Positions 34,660-43,408 of a stretch of 64,000 bases of DNA are shown here, piece after piece. Positions within the stretch are counted from its first letter, which is position 1; every line of letters begins with the position of its first letter. The stretch is from Kribbella sp. NBC_00382. GTDB taxonomy: Bacteria > Actinomycetota > Actinomycetes > Propionibacteriales > Kribbellaceae. The translations under genes were made by a program, and so were the position numbers. The stretch spans positions 5,208,001 through 5,272,000 of the forward strand of contig NZ_CP107954.1 in assembly GCF_036067295.1 (NCBI RefSeq). Reading direction: 5' to 3'. The notes beneath the pieces were generated by a model. The model was not told the origin of the DNA. It saw only the letters and a program-made list of their open reading frames with translations, and ran no database searches.

Positions 34660-34986
34660 TCACCAGCTGTCGTAGCCGCCGATGCACTCCTCGCGGATGA
34701 AGCCCCAGTCGTTCGGGCCGAAGTCCTGGATCGAGGCCCAGCCGTTGTAGACCGGGTGCTTGCCCGGGGTGTGGCCGATCTTGTCGCCGTAGGCCAGCGT
34801 GCGGATGTAGGTGACCGGGCCGGGGATCGAGAAGTTGTAGTTCTCGTACATGGTCGCGCTCTGGCAGATGTTGATCGCGTGCCGCGGGACCTCGACCGCG
34901 GAGGCGGCCGGGGCACCGGTGCCGAGAGCGAGCCCGGCCGCCGCCAGGGCGGTGACGGCGAGCGCGATGGGAGCCTTGCGTGTCAT
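34660..34986 (-). CDS. Small secreted SH3-like protein, second copy
   Basis: 108-aa exported protein. Signal peptide (MTRKAPIALAVTALAAAGLALGTGAPAASA) and a short SH3-like domain (ICQSATMYENYNFSIPGPVTYIRTLAYGDKIG ... VYNGWASIQDFGPNDWGFIREECIGG). Two cysteines flank it as in the neighbouring protein. ATG 34986 has GGAGGTTGAG just upstream, so it is preferred over an earlier in-frame ATG at 35046. Lies 48 nt ahead of the next minus-strand gene; probably one transcript. Confidence 0.75.
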   Translation of the reverse strand: MTRKAPIALAVTALAAAGLALGTGAPAASAVEVPRHAINICQSATMYENYNFSIPGPVTYIRTLAYGDKIGHTPGKHPVYNGWASIQDFGPNDWGFIREECIGGYDSW

Positions 34987-35075
34987 CTCAACCTCCATGG
35001 GTTTGTAATCTGAAATGACAGTAAGCCGTGTCGTCAGAGATGGCAATAGGTGTACTCAGTGGATACGCTGACCCG

Positions 35076-35633
35076 GTGAACAGCACACGTCCGCTGCCTG
35101 GCGAGGAGGGTGACCCGTACCGCAAGGGCTTCTACGGGATCGCCGAGATCGCCGAGGCACTCGGCCTGAACCGGCAACTGGTGACCGCCTGGCGCCGGCG
35201 CCGCAGCCATGGCATTCCCGAGCCTGACGCCGAGTTGTCGTCCGGCCCGATCTGGCGCGGCGAGACCGTCGAGCCGTGGATCGACCAGATCCGCGACCGG
35301 AGCGAGACGCAGCCGATCACCGGCGAGATCGCGCTGAAGGCCGGCCGGCGGATGCTCCGGATCGCCGCATTGCTGCTCGAGCAACCGATCCGGCTCCGGC
35401 TGCTCAGCCAGGCCCTGGCCGAGGCGCGCGAGCTGCTCCCGATCGTCGACGAGGCCGACGACGACCCGCTCGGCCGGGCTGTCCGGCAACTGCTCACGCC
35501 ACTGCGCAAAGTTGGTGACGAACCCAAGGATCTGCAGGCGTTCCGGCAGCTCGTGCTCGCCGAGCTGGCACAGCTGGAACCACTGATCGGGATGGCAGCA
35601 GAATCCCTTCCGGATCCGGAGAGTGGGGGTTAG
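35076..35633 (+). CDS. Putative HTH DNA-binding protein
   Basis: 185-aa cytoplasmic protein. An N-terminal MerR/excisionase-like HTH is suggested by GFYGIAEIAEALGLNRQLVTAWRRRRSHGIPEPDAEL; the rest is helical (about 75-180) without a known signature. GTG 35076 lies 6 nt after a TACGCT -10 (35064-35069), so the mRNA is probably leaderless; the in-frame GTG/ATG further upstream would precede that promoter. It ends 1 nt before the kinase gene and is likely co-transcribed. Regulation of the neighbouring secreted proteins is possible but not shown. Confidence 0.72.
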   Translation: MNSTRPLPGEEGDPYRKGFYGIAEIAEALGLNRQLVTAWRRRRSHGIPEPDAELSSGPIWRGETVEPWIDQIRDRSETQPITGEIALKAGRRMLRIAALLLEQPIRLRLLSQALAEARELLPIVDEADDDPLGRAVRQLLTPLRKVGDEPKDLQAFRQLVLAELAQLEPLIGMAAESLPDPESGG

Positions 35634-35634
35634 T

Positions 35635-36825
35635 GTGCGAGCCGTGATCGTCGAAGTACCTGGCTACCGCCTGGCGGAGCCGCTGGGTGCGGGTGCGACA
35701 GGGGTGGTGTACGAAGCGAGCCGACTGGCCGATGGGGCGGCCGTCGCGGTCAAACTGGTGCATCCCGAGCTGGTCGACCCGCAGTACCGTGACCGGCTTC
35801 GCCGGGAGGCGCGACTGGCCGGTGCCGTCGTCCATCCCGGGGTCGTCCGGGTCCACGAGGTGGGCGGAGAGGGCGATCAGGCCTGGCTGGTGATGGACAG
35901 GCTGAGCGGCCCGGATCTCCAGCAGCTGCTGGAGAATCACGGCCCGCTGCCCATTGATCGCGCGGTCGGGCTGATGACCCAGGTGGCCGAGGCGGTAGAC
36001 GTGCTGCATCGGGCCGGCGTGATCCACCGCGACCTGAAACCGGCCAACATCATCCTCGACGGCGATCGCCCGATGGTCGCCGACTTCGGCGTCGCCCGGC
36101 AGCTCGTCAGCCTCGAGTCGAGCACCGGGATGGACCTCAGCGGCGGCGCCGGCTGGCTGCAGAGCGGCTCACCGTCCGGTCCTTCGCTCGGCTCGGTCGC
36201 CGGGACCGTCGCCTACATGGCGCCCGAGCAGTGGCGTGGCGATCCGGTCTCGGCCGCCACGGACGTCTATGCGCTCGGCGGCACACTCTTCACCTTGCTC
36301 ACCGGCGAGCGGCCGTTCAATCGCAGGACCTTGCCGGAGCTGGCGTACGCGGTGGCGATCCTTCCGCCGCCGATGCCGAGCCTGTACGGCGTACCGGCAG
36401 CCTTCGATGAGGTGGTCCGTCGGGCGATGGCCAAGGAGCCGGGGGAGCGGTACGCGACTGCAGCCGAATTCGGCGAGGCGCTCCAGGCTGCAGCTGATGG
36501 TGAGGTTGCTGCGGTGGCCCCGGTACGCCGTCGGCGCCGGGTTGCGTGGTGGGCCACGATCGCCGTGCCGGTCGTGGTGGTCGCTGGAGTTGGGGCGACT
36601 GTGCTTGCGCAGGGCCATGAGACGCCGGAGACCAAGCTGACCGTCTGCGCGCAGGATGCGACCGTACGGGACGCGCCGCGCAGCAAGACGGTGATCGCCA
36701 AGGTCTATCGCGGCGACCAGCTGACCCCGATCGCCGAACGCGATGGCGCCTCCTGGGTGCACGTCCAGCTCCCGGATGGCCGGAGCGGCTGGGCGCTGAC
36801 CGACTTCGTCCGGCACCAGTGCTGA
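35635..36825 (+). CDS. Receptor-like Ser/Thr protein kinase with extracellular SH3-like domain
   Basis: 396-aa PknB-type kinase. Gly loop LGAGATGVVYEA, ATP Lys40 (AVAVKLV), catalytic HRDLKPAN (Asp133), DFG (VADFGVA, about 152), APEQWRGD and DVYALGGTLF. A TM helix (WWATIAVPVVVVAGVGATVL, about 305-325) leads to an extracellular domain with VCAQDATVRDAPRSKTVIAKVYRGDQL and SGWALTDFVRHQC, the same begin/end pattern as the secreted proteins at 34327-34986. The extracellular domain may sense the wall or the small secreted proteins. The GTG at 35635 follows an AG-rich segment; start choice is moderate. Confidence 0.88.
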   Translation: MRAVIVEVPGYRLAEPLGAGATGVVYEASRLADGAAVAVKLVHPELVDPQYRDRLRREARLAGAVVHPGVVRVHEVGGEGDQAWLVMDRLSGPDLQQLLENHGPLPIDRAVGLMTQVAEAVDVLHRAGVIHRDLKPANIILDGDRPMVADFGVARQLVSLESSTGMDLSGGAGWLQSGSPSGPSLGSVAGTVAYMAPEQWRGDPVSAATDVYALGGTLFTLLTGERPFNRRTLPELAYAVAILPPPMPSLYGVPAAFDEVVRRAMAKEPGERYATAAEFGEALQAAADGEVAAVAPVRRRRRVAWWATIAVPVVVVAGVGATVLAQGHETPETKLTVCAQDATVRDAPRSKTVIAKVYRGDQLTPIAERDGASWVHVQLPDGRSGWALTDFVRHQC

Positions 36826-36828
36826 ACC

Positions 36829-36873
36829 GTCAACCCAAGGTTGACTTAGCTAGAAAGTCAACCTAGCGTTGAC
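36829..36873 (+). promoter_or_regulatory. Promoter with two operator palindromes
   Basis: -35 TTGACT (36841-36846), 17-bp spacer, -10 TAGCGT (36864-36869), then 7 nt to ATG 36877, a leaderless layout. Two palindromes overlap these elements: GTCAACCCAAGGTTGAC (36829-36845) over the -35 and GTCAACCTAGCGTTGAC (36857-36873) over the -10. Repression by the encoded HTH protein downstream is inferred. Confidence 0.75.
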
Positions 36874-36876
36874 GGC

Positions 36877-37608
36877 ATGACTCCTGGGCCCGATCTTCAG
36901 CAACTCATCGACACCATCCGCGAGGACGCTGCGAGTGATGACGTCCTCGACCAGCTCGGCACCGCAGCCGGCACGATCAACGAACTGACCAACACCAGCG
37001 ACGCCGCCCTCGGGTACTTCGTCGATCGCGCCCGTGGTGCCGGCAAGTCCTGGGTCGAGATCAGCGCGGTGCTCGGCGTGAGCAAGCAGGCCGCGCACAA
37101 ACGCTTTGCCGACTCCTGGACGGCCCAGCCGGCTCTCGACCGCTACACCCCGCGCACCAAGGCCGTGCTGACCGGTGCGAAGGAGGTCGCCCGCGGCATG
37201 AACCACCCGTTCATCGGTACCGAGCACCTGCTGCTCGCTCTGTTCAGCCAGCCTGAGTCGCTCGCGACCCGCGTGCTGATCGGGCGCGGCATCACCGAGG
37301 AAGCGGTAGCCGCGGCCGTCGCCGTACAGAGTCCGGCCAAGGCGGCCGGTGCGCCGAGGGACGTCGAGGCCGCGCTGAACGCCGACAATCCGCCGTACAC
37401 GCGCAAGGCCGCGCACGTGCTCCAGGGCGCGGTGGCCGAGGCGCTTGTGCTCGGCCACAACTACGTCGGCACCGAGCACCTGTTGCTCGCCTTCTATCGC
37501 GATTCGGCCAGCGTCGCCACCGAGGTCCTGACCGAGCTCGGCCTGGACGAAACGGCCGCTTGGGCGGCGATCCGGGCCATTCTCGAAGAGGTGACGAAGG
37601 ACGAGTAA
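36877..37608 (+). CDS. Clp_N domain protein with HTH
   Basis: 243-aa protein with an N-terminal HTH (KSWVEISAVLGVSKQAAHKRFADSW, about 53-78) and two Clp N-terminal repeats (HPFIGTEHLLLALFSQPESLATRVLIGRGI, about 109-138, and HNYVGTEHLLLAFYRDSASVATEVLTELGL, about 195-224). ATPase modules of ClpA/ClpC are absent, so it is not a chaperone ATPase. The likely role is a stress-responsive transcription factor: Clp_N repeats may sense unfolded proteins or Clp partners while HTH binds the palindromes at its own promoter. That function is inferred. Confidence 0.85.
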   Translation: MTPGPDLQQLIDTIREDAASDDVLDQLGTAAGTINELTNTSDAALGYFVDRARGAGKSWVEISAVLGVSKQAAHKRFADSWTAQPALDRYTPRTKAVLTGAKEVARGMNHPFIGTEHLLLALFSQPESLATRVLIGRGITEEAVAAAVAVQSPAKAAGAPRDVEAALNADNPPYTRKAAHVLQGAVAEALVLGHNYVGTEHLLLAFYRDSASVATEVLTELGLDETAAWAAIRAILEEVTKDE

Positions 37609-37618
37609 GTTTGGCTGT

Positions 37619-38908
37619 ATGCCTGACTGGAACTCCCGCCTGGAAGAGCTCGCCGCCGGGACCGCGGTACCGGGTGCGGTGCTCGGGATCTTGGCCGACG
37701 GTGAGCAGACCATCGCGCCGTACGGCGTCCTGAACCGCGCCACCGGTGTCGAGGTGACGGCCGACTCGCTCTTCCAGGTCGGGTCGATCACCAAGACCTG
37801 GACCGCGACGCTGATCGCGCAACTCGTTGCCGAAGGCAAGCTGTCTCTGGATGACCCGGTGGTGAAGCTGTTGCCCGAGGCGCCGATCGACGCGCGGATC
37901 ACCGTCCGGCACCTGCTCACCCACCAGAGCGGCATCGACGGCGACCTCTTCACCGACACCGGCCGGGGCGACGACTGCCTGGAGCGGTACGTCGCCCTGC
38001 TGGCCGATGTGGAGCAACTCTTCGAGCCCGGTACTGCGTACTCCTACTGCAACTCCGGTTTCGTCCTCCTCGGCCGCCTCATCGAGGTCCTCGACAACTG
38101 CACCTGGGACGAATCCCTTACCAAGCGTTTGGTCGAGCCACTCGGCCTGACCCAGACCACGACTCTCCCCGAGCAAGCCATCCTGCACCGCAACGCGCTC
38201 GGCCACACGGCGGACGGCGTACCGGTGAAAACCTGGAACCTGCCCCGCAGCATCGGCCCCGCCGGCCTGATCACCCAGAGCGCTGCCGACCTGCTCACCT
38301 TCGCCCAACTTCACCTGGATCAGTACTCCGAAATGCGCCAGCCCCAGGTCGCCGTCCCCGGTGCGACCGGCGGATTCGAGGCGGTCGGTCAGGCGTGGCG
38401 ACTCTACGACTGGTCTGGCCGCAAACTCTTCGGCCACGACGGCACAACGGTCGGACAACTCGCCTTCCTCCGGATCGACCCGGAAGCCCGCTTGGCCGTC
38501 TGCCTGCTGACCAACTCGGCCAACGCCCCAGCCCTCTTCGACCAGCTCGCCTCCGAGGTCTTCACCCACTACGTAGGCGCCGCCGTACCGCTCCCGCCGG
38601 AGCCGATCGACGGCATTTCCGCAGGTGAGGAGCATGTTGGAGTCTACGAACGGGCCAGCGTCCGGATGGAGGTCGTCTGCCGTGACGACCGGCTGAGCTT
38701 GAGGTACCAGGCCACCGGCGACCGCCTCGCCTTCGCTGAGGAGCCCGTCGTCGAGTACGACCTCTACCCAACTATCCCCGCCGACGGCAACCACTTCGTT
38801 GCTCGCAGCGCACCGGACCAACCCTGGACCACCGTCACCTTCACCCCGACCTATCTGTTCAACTCAGGGCGGGTCACTCCACGGTCTGTCCCGACCGACA
38901 GGACATAG
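37619..38908 (+). CDS. Serine hydrolase, class C beta-lactamase/esterase fold
   Basis: 429-aa serine hydrolase of the beta-lactamase (PF00144-type) fold. SxxK is SITK (Ser56, Lys59), YxN is YCN near residue 141 (TAYSYCNSGFVLLGRLIEV), and the HxG-type motif is FGHDGTTVGQ near 271. No signal peptide, so probably cytoplasmic; roles include esterases and peptidases more often than true lactamases. ATG 37619 lies 7 nt after TAAGTT (37606-37611), suggesting a leaderless start. A C-terminal beta-rich domain (about 320-420) follows the catalytic part. Its stop lies in the left arm of a long palindrome. Confidence 0.88.
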   Translation: MPDWNSRLEELAAGTAVPGAVLGILADGEQTIAPYGVLNRATGVEVTADSLFQVGSITKTWTATLIAQLVAEGKLSLDDPVVKLLPEAPIDARITVRHLLTHQSGIDGDLFTDTGRGDDCLERYVALLADVEQLFEPGTAYSYCNSGFVLLGRLIEVLDNCTWDESLTKRLVEPLGLTQTTTLPEQAILHRNALGHTADGVPVKTWNLPRSIGPAGLITQSAADLLTFAQLHLDQYSEMRQPQVAVPGATGGFEAVGQAWRLYDWSGRKLFGHDGTTVGQLAFLRIDPEARLAVCLLTNSANAPALFDQLASEVFTHYVGAAVPLPPEPIDGISAGEEHVGVYERASVRMEVVCRDDRLSLRYQATGDRLAFAEEPVVEYDLYPTIPADGNHFVARSAPDQPWTTVTFTPTYLFNSGRVTPRSVPTDRT

Positions 38909-38987
38909 TCGGCATCTCGGCCAGGCGTCACGCTCACGGGAACGGCGCGCGGCCGCAGGTCGGGGACTATGTCCTGTCGTTCGGGAC
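38888..38987. repeat. Long palindrome after the hydrolase gene
   Basis: 23-nt arms (38888-38910 and 38965-38987; 22 of 23 positions paired) around a 54-nt loop. The stop codon of the hydrolase lies inside the left arm. May serve as terminator or a dispersed palindromic element; the loop shows no coding or tRNA-like pattern. Confidence 0.7.
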
Positions 38988-39043
38988 GAGATCAGCTGAG
39001 ATTTCACGGGCGTGCTTGGCGTGAGCGAGCTAACGTCGTCTGA

Positions 39044-40441
39044 GTGACCAGTGCACCTGTTGATCTTCCCCGTAAGGCCGGCGAGCTGCGCGCCGCCGGA
39101 TTCGTCCGCCGTTCGGTCAAGGCCGAGATCCGCGACAACCTGCTGACGGAGTTGCGCGCGGGTCGCGACCCCTGGCCCGGCATCGTCGGTTTCTCCCGCA
39201 CGGTGATTCCCCAGCTCGAACGCGCCCTGATCGCGGGGCACGACGTAGTACTCCTCGGTGAACGAGGACAAGGCAAGACCCGGCTGCTCCGCACCATGGT
39301 CGGTCTGCTCGACGAGTGGACGCCCGTGATCGAAGGCGCCGAGCTGCCCGAGCACCCACTCGACCCGATCACGCCCGCGTCCAAGCGCCGCGCCGCCGAG
39401 CTCGGCGACGACCTGCCGGTCGCCTGGCTGCACCGCAGCCTCCGGTACGCCGAGAAGCTCGCGACCCCCGACACGTCGGTCGGTGACCTGATCGGCGACG
39501 TCGACCCGGTCAAGGTGGCCGAGGGCCGCAGCCTTGGCGACCCCGAGACCATCCACTTCGGACTCGTCCCGCGCGCGCATCGCGGCATCGTCGCGATCAA
39601 CGAGCTGCCCGACCTGGCCGAGCGGATCCAGGTCGCGCTGCTCAACGTGATGGAGGAGCGCGACATCCAGGTCCGTGGGTACACCCTGCGGCTCCCGCTC
39701 GATGTGTTGCTGGTGGCAACGGCCAACCCCGAGGACTACACCAACCGCGGCCGGATCATCACCCCGCTGAAGGACCGCTTCGGCGCCGAGGTCCGGACCC
39801 ACTACCCGCTCGACATCGACGCCGAGGTGGACGTCGTCCGGCAGGAGAGCCACCTCACCGCCGAGGTGGGGGAGCCGCTGCTCGAAGTACTGGCTCGGTT
39901 CGTACGGCACCTGCGCGAGTCGACCGCGATCGACCAGCGTTCGGGTGTGTCCGCGCGCTTCGCCGTCGCTGCCGCCGAGACGGTTGCCGCCGCTGCGCTT
40001 CGCCGGTCCGCGATCACGGGTGAGGAGCCGGCTGTCGCACGGCCGGTCGACCTCGAGGCTGTTCCCGCCGTACTGCGGGGCAAGCTGGAGTTCGAGCCAG
40101 GCGAGGAAGGGCGCGAAACCGAGCTGCTCGAGTACCTGCTGCGTCGCTCGGTTGCTGACACCGCTCGGGAGCGGTTCGCCGGACTCGACCTCACGCCACT
40201 CGCTGATGCTGTTGCTCAAGGCAACATGGTGACGACGGGCGAGCGGATCCCCGGTCGCGATGTCCTGGCTGCTCTGCCAGAGCTGCCCGTACTGCACGAC
40301 GTGGCGGCGCGCGCGGGCGTCGAGCCCGATGATTCACCCGGCCGGATCGCCGCCGCGGTCGAGCTAGCACTCGAGGCCCTCTACTTGTCTAAGCGATTGG
40401 CCAAGGACGCGGACGACGACACGACCGTCTACGGGGCCTGA
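39044..40441 (+). CDS. MoxR-type AAA+ ATPase
   Basis: 465-aa AAA+ ATPase of the MoxR/Mg-chelatase group. Walker A is LLGERGQGKTRLL (about residue 68), Walker B/sensor region GIVAINELPDLAERIQVALLNVMEERDI (about 185-212), and ATANPEDYTNRGRIITPLKDRFG (about 225-247) covers sensor 1 and the lid. Such ATPases act with a VWA partner in metal insertion or complex assembly; here the partner gene follows after 1 nt. GTG 39044 lies 7 nt after TAACGT (39031-39036). Substrate unknown. Confidence 0.9.
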   Translation: MTSAPVDLPRKAGELRAAGFVRRSVKAEIRDNLLTELRAGRDPWPGIVGFSRTVIPQLERALIAGHDVVLLGERGQGKTRLLRTMVGLLDEWTPVIEGAELPEHPLDPITPASKRRAAELGDDLPVAWLHRSLRYAEKLATPDTSVGDLIGDVDPVKVAEGRSLGDPETIHFGLVPRAHRGIVAINELPDLAERIQVALLNVMEERDIQVRGYTLRLPLDVLLVATANPEDYTNRGRIITPLKDRFGAEVRTHYPLDIDAEVDVVRQESHLTAEVGEPLLEVLARFVRHLRESTAIDQRSGVSARFAVAAAETVAAAALRRSAITGEEPAVARPVDLEAVPAVLRGKLEFEPGEEGRETELLEYLLRRSVADTARERFAGLDLTPLADAVAQGNMVTTGERIPGRDVLAALPELPVLHDVAARAGVEPDDSPGRIAAAVELALEALYLSKRLAKDADDDTTVYGA

Positions 40442-40442
40442 G

Positions 40443-42407
40443 ATGTCGCAACTACCGGAAGGTTGGTCGTACGGGCCGTGGCACGACGGTCCTGACCCGC
40501 TCGCCCCGCCGGTGGATCTGCGGGACGCGCTGGACGAGCTCGGCCGTGATGTCATGGGCGGCTCGTCACCGCGGTCCGCGCTGGAGGAGTTGCTCCGGCG
40601 CGGGACTCGCAACACCGAAGGACTCGACGATCTGACTCGCAGGTTGTGGGAGCGCCGCCGCGAGATCCAGCAGCGGCACAATCTCGACGGCACCTTGCGC
40701 GACGTACAGCGACTGCTCGACGAGGCGCTTGAGGCCGAGCGGCATGACCTGTTCCCGAACCCGTCCGACGATGCCCGCTTCCGCGAGATGCAGCTCGACG
40801 CGCTCCCGTCCGGCACGGCGGCCGCGGTGCGGGAGCTGGCCGACTACGAATGGCAGTCGAGTGAGGCGCGGCAGAAGTACGAGGAGATCCGCGAGCTGCT
40901 CGGTCGTGAGCTGCTCGGGTCGCGGTTCGAGGGCATGAAGGAGGCCTTGCAGAACACGACGCCGGAGGACGTCGAGCGGATCAACGAGATGCTGTCCGAT
41001 CTCAACGCGCTGCTCGCGGCTCATGCGCAGGGGCATCCGCAGATCGATGAGCTCTTCGGCGAGTTCATGGCCAAGCATGGCGAGTTCTTCCCGGAGAATC
41101 CGCGCACTGTCGATGAGCTGATCGACGTACTGGCTGCCCGTGCGGCGGCGGCGCAACGGATGCTCAACTCGATGACGCCGGAGCAACGGGCCGAGTTGGC
41201 TCAGCTCTCGCAGCAGGCGTTCGGCAATCCGCAGTTGTCGCAGCAGTTGGCGAATCTCGATGCGCAATTGCAGGCGTTGCGGCCGGGCGAGGACTGGTCT
41301 GGGTCCGAGCAGATGAGTGGTGACGATCCGCTCGGGCTGGCCGAGGGCGCTCGGGCGATGTCGGATCTGGCTGAGCTGGATGCGTTGGCCGAGCAGTTGG
41401 CGCAGTCGTATCCGGGGGCACGGTTGGAGGACATCGATCTCGATGCGCTGACCCGGCAGCTCGGTGACGAGGCGACGGTTGATGCGCGCCGGCTGTCGGA
41501 GCTCGAGCGTGAGCTGCGCAAGCAGGGTCTGCTGGAGCGTGCGCCTGACGGGACGTTGCAGTTGTCTCCGAAGGCGTTGCGGCAACTCGGGCAGACGGCG
41601 CTTTCCGACGTACTGCGGACCGCGCGCGGCCAGTCCGGTGAGCGCGATGCGGCGTCGGCGGGAGCGGCCGGCGAGCTGAGTGGGTCCACCCGGGCCTGGC
41701 AGTTCGGCGACACCCAGCCGTGGGACGTACCTCGAACGGTGCGTAACGCAGTACTGCGAACTGCTGGCGCTGACCGTGACGGCTCGGTGCGGCTCGACGT
41801 AGCCGACGTCGAGATCGCCGAAACAGAGCACCGGGCCCGAGCCGCGGTCGCATTGCTGGTCGACACGTCGTGGTCGATGGTGCAGGAGGGCCGCTGGCTG
41901 CCGATGAAGCGGACGGCGCTCGCCCTGCATCAACTCATCTCAACCCGCTACCGCAACGACGCACTCCAGCTGATCACCTTCGGCCGGTACGCCGGGGTGG
42001 TGGAACTACCGCAACTCATCGGCATGGAAGGCACCTGGGAGCAAGGCACCAACGCCCACCACGCCCTCCTGCTGGCCGGCCGCCACCTGCGGCGTCACCC
42101 CGACGCCCAGCCGGTGGTCCTGATGGTCACCGACGGCGAACCAACCGCCCACCTGGAACCAGACGGCACCGCCGAGTTCGACTACCCACCCCGCCCAGCA
42201 ACCCTCCGCAAAACAATCTTCGAAGTAGACCGCCTAGCCAAACTAGGCGCCACCGTCTCCATCTTCCGCCTAGGCGACGACCCCCGCCTGACCTCCTTCG
42301 TAGACCTACTAGCTCGCCGCAGCGGCGGCCGAGTCCTAGCCCCCGACCCCGACGGCCTAGGCGCAGCCGTCGTAGGCGACTACCTAAGAACCCGCCGCCG
42401 CTTGTAG
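40443..42407 (+). CDS. VWA domain protein, MoxR partner
   Basis: 654-aa protein with a C-terminal von Willebrand A domain; the MIDAS motif is VALLVDTSWSMV (DxSxS, about residue 470), with a Thr at about 560 in VLMVTDGEPT. The N-terminal two thirds are helical and rich in Gln/Ala/Leu (for example LSQQAFGNPQLSQQLANLDAQLQAL), with an Asp/Glu-rich character. Paired with the MoxR-type ATPase at 1-nt spacing, the arrangement seen in many bacteria for co-chaperone or maturation pairs. The cognate substrate is not in the window. Confidence 0.88.
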   Translation: MSQLPEGWSYGPWHDGPDPLAPPVDLRDALDELGRDVMGGSSPRSALEELLRRGTRNTEGLDDLTRRLWERRREIQQRHNLDGTLRDVQRLLDEALEAERHDLFPNPSDDARFREMQLDALPSGTAAAVRELADYEWQSSEARQKYEEIRELLGRELLGSRFEGMKEALQNTTPEDVERINEMLSDLNALLAAHAQGHPQIDELFGEFMAKHGEFFPENPRTVDELIDVLAARAAAAQRMLNSMTPEQRAELAQLSQQAFGNPQLSQQLANLDAQLQALRPGEDWSGSEQMSGDDPLGLAEGARAMSDLAELDALAEQLAQSYPGARLEDIDLDALTRQLGDEATVDARRLSELERELRKQGLLERAPDGTLQLSPKALRQLGQTALSDVLRTARGQSGERDAASAGAAGELSGSTRAWQFGDTQPWDVPRTVRNAVLRTAGADRDGSVRLDVADVEIAETEHRARAAVALLVDTSWSMVQEGRWLPMKRTALALHQLISTRYRNDALQLITFGRYAGVVELPQLIGMEGTWEQGTNAHHALLLAGRHLRRHPDAQPVVLMVTDGEPTAHLEPDGTAEFDYPPRPATLRKTIFEVDRLAKLGATVSIFRLGDDPRLTSFVDLLARRSGGRVLAPDPDGLGAAVVGDYLRTRRRL

Positions 42408-42421
42408 CGACAGCAAAGTTA

Positions 42422-42526
42422 CCCGGACCGCCACCACTCACAAACCTCAACTGATCGCATCGGGCCAAGCAGGCGCAGGCGTGCTCCGGGGTGGAACGGC
42501 AGGTTTGTGAGTGGTGGCGGTCCGGG
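42422..42526. repeat. Long perfect palindrome with 26-nt arms
   Basis: Perfectly matching arms at 42422-42447 and 42501-42526 (inner core CCACCACTCACAAACCT) with a 53-nt loop. Lies 14 nt after the VWA gene stop and about 135 nt before the methyltransferase start. Similar arm sequence (TTTGTGGTGGCGGTCCG) occurs once more near 33378. Transcription terminator or dispersed repeat; nothing coding. Confidence 0.75.
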
Positions 42527-42661
42527 CCTGCCGCCCAACACCACAAACTCCGGCTGTAGTACGAGGGCCACTCCTCTCGCGTTCTATACCGGGTAAATGG
42601 CAGGCGCTCCGGTGGTGGGTGGGCGTGAATCGGTGGGCCACCTCGGAGAAGGAGATGCTTG

Positions 42662-43408
42662 ATGAGTGATGCGTTCTACTCGCACGCGCGGTTGTACGAC
42701 CTGATGTTTCCGGGTGGTGGGCCTGCGGTGGACTTCTATCGGGGTGAGGTCGGTCGGCACGGTGGCAGCGTGTTGGAGCTCGGGTGCGGGACCGGGCAGA
42801 AGCTGATTCCGATCGCGGGCGATGGGCATCCGTGTGTTGGCGTGGACTTCTCGGCGGAGATGTTGGCTGAGGGGAGGCGTAAGGCGGACGAGCGCGGTGT
42901 GGCGGTGGAGTGGGTGCAGGGGGATATGCGGGACTTCGACCTGGGACGCACCTTCGACTTTGTGTTCATCACGGCCAACTCGCTGCTGCACCTGCAGGAG
43001 GGTGAGGATCTGGTGAGCTGCTTCCGGGCGGTTCGACGGCACCTGGCACCTGGAGCGCGGTTCGTCTTCGATGTGTTCAACCCGAGTGTGGGCCTACTTG
43101 CAGGGGCCGACGGCGTGAGGCGCGCAAGGGAGGCGTTGGCGTTTAGGGATCCGGTACGTGGTGAGGTCAGCGTCGATGTCGCTGAGACCTACGATGCGCC
43201 GGCGCAGGTCACCCGCGGGACGTGGTACCTCTCGACCGACTCCGAGCCCGACTTCGTCGTCGCGCCGCTCGACATCAGGAGCATCTTCCCGCAGGAGCTG
43301 CCACTACTGCTCGAGCTCGGCGGCCTGAGGCTGGTCGAGCGCTTCGGCGACTGGTCCGGCCGGCCGTTCGCCACGGATTCGCAACTCCAACTCTGCATCT
43401 GCGAGTAG
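42662..43408 (+). CDS. Class I SAM-dependent methyltransferase
   Basis: 248-aa methyltransferase with Rossmann fold: motif I SVLELGCGTGQKLIPIA (about 38), acidic residue in VGVDFSAEML (about 60), motif near DMRDFD (about 87), and post-motif region FDFVFITANSLLHL. The C-terminal half (about 150-248) is beta-rich, as in lipid or small-molecule methyltransferases. ATG 42662 follows AAGGAG at 7 nt. Substrate not deducible. Isolated gene between two palindromes. Confidence 0.88.
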   Translation: MSDAFYSHARLYDLMFPGGGPAVDFYRGEVGRHGGSVLELGCGTGQKLIPIAGDGHPCVGVDFSAEMLAEGRRKADERGVAVEWVQGDMRDFDLGRTFDFVFITANSLLHLQEGEDLVSCFRAVRRHLAPGARFVFDVFNPSVGLLAGADGVRRAREALAFRDPVRGEVSVDVAETYDAPAQVTRGTWYLSTDSEPDFVVAPLDIRSIFPQELPLLLELGGLRLVERFGDWSGRPFATDSQLQLCICE

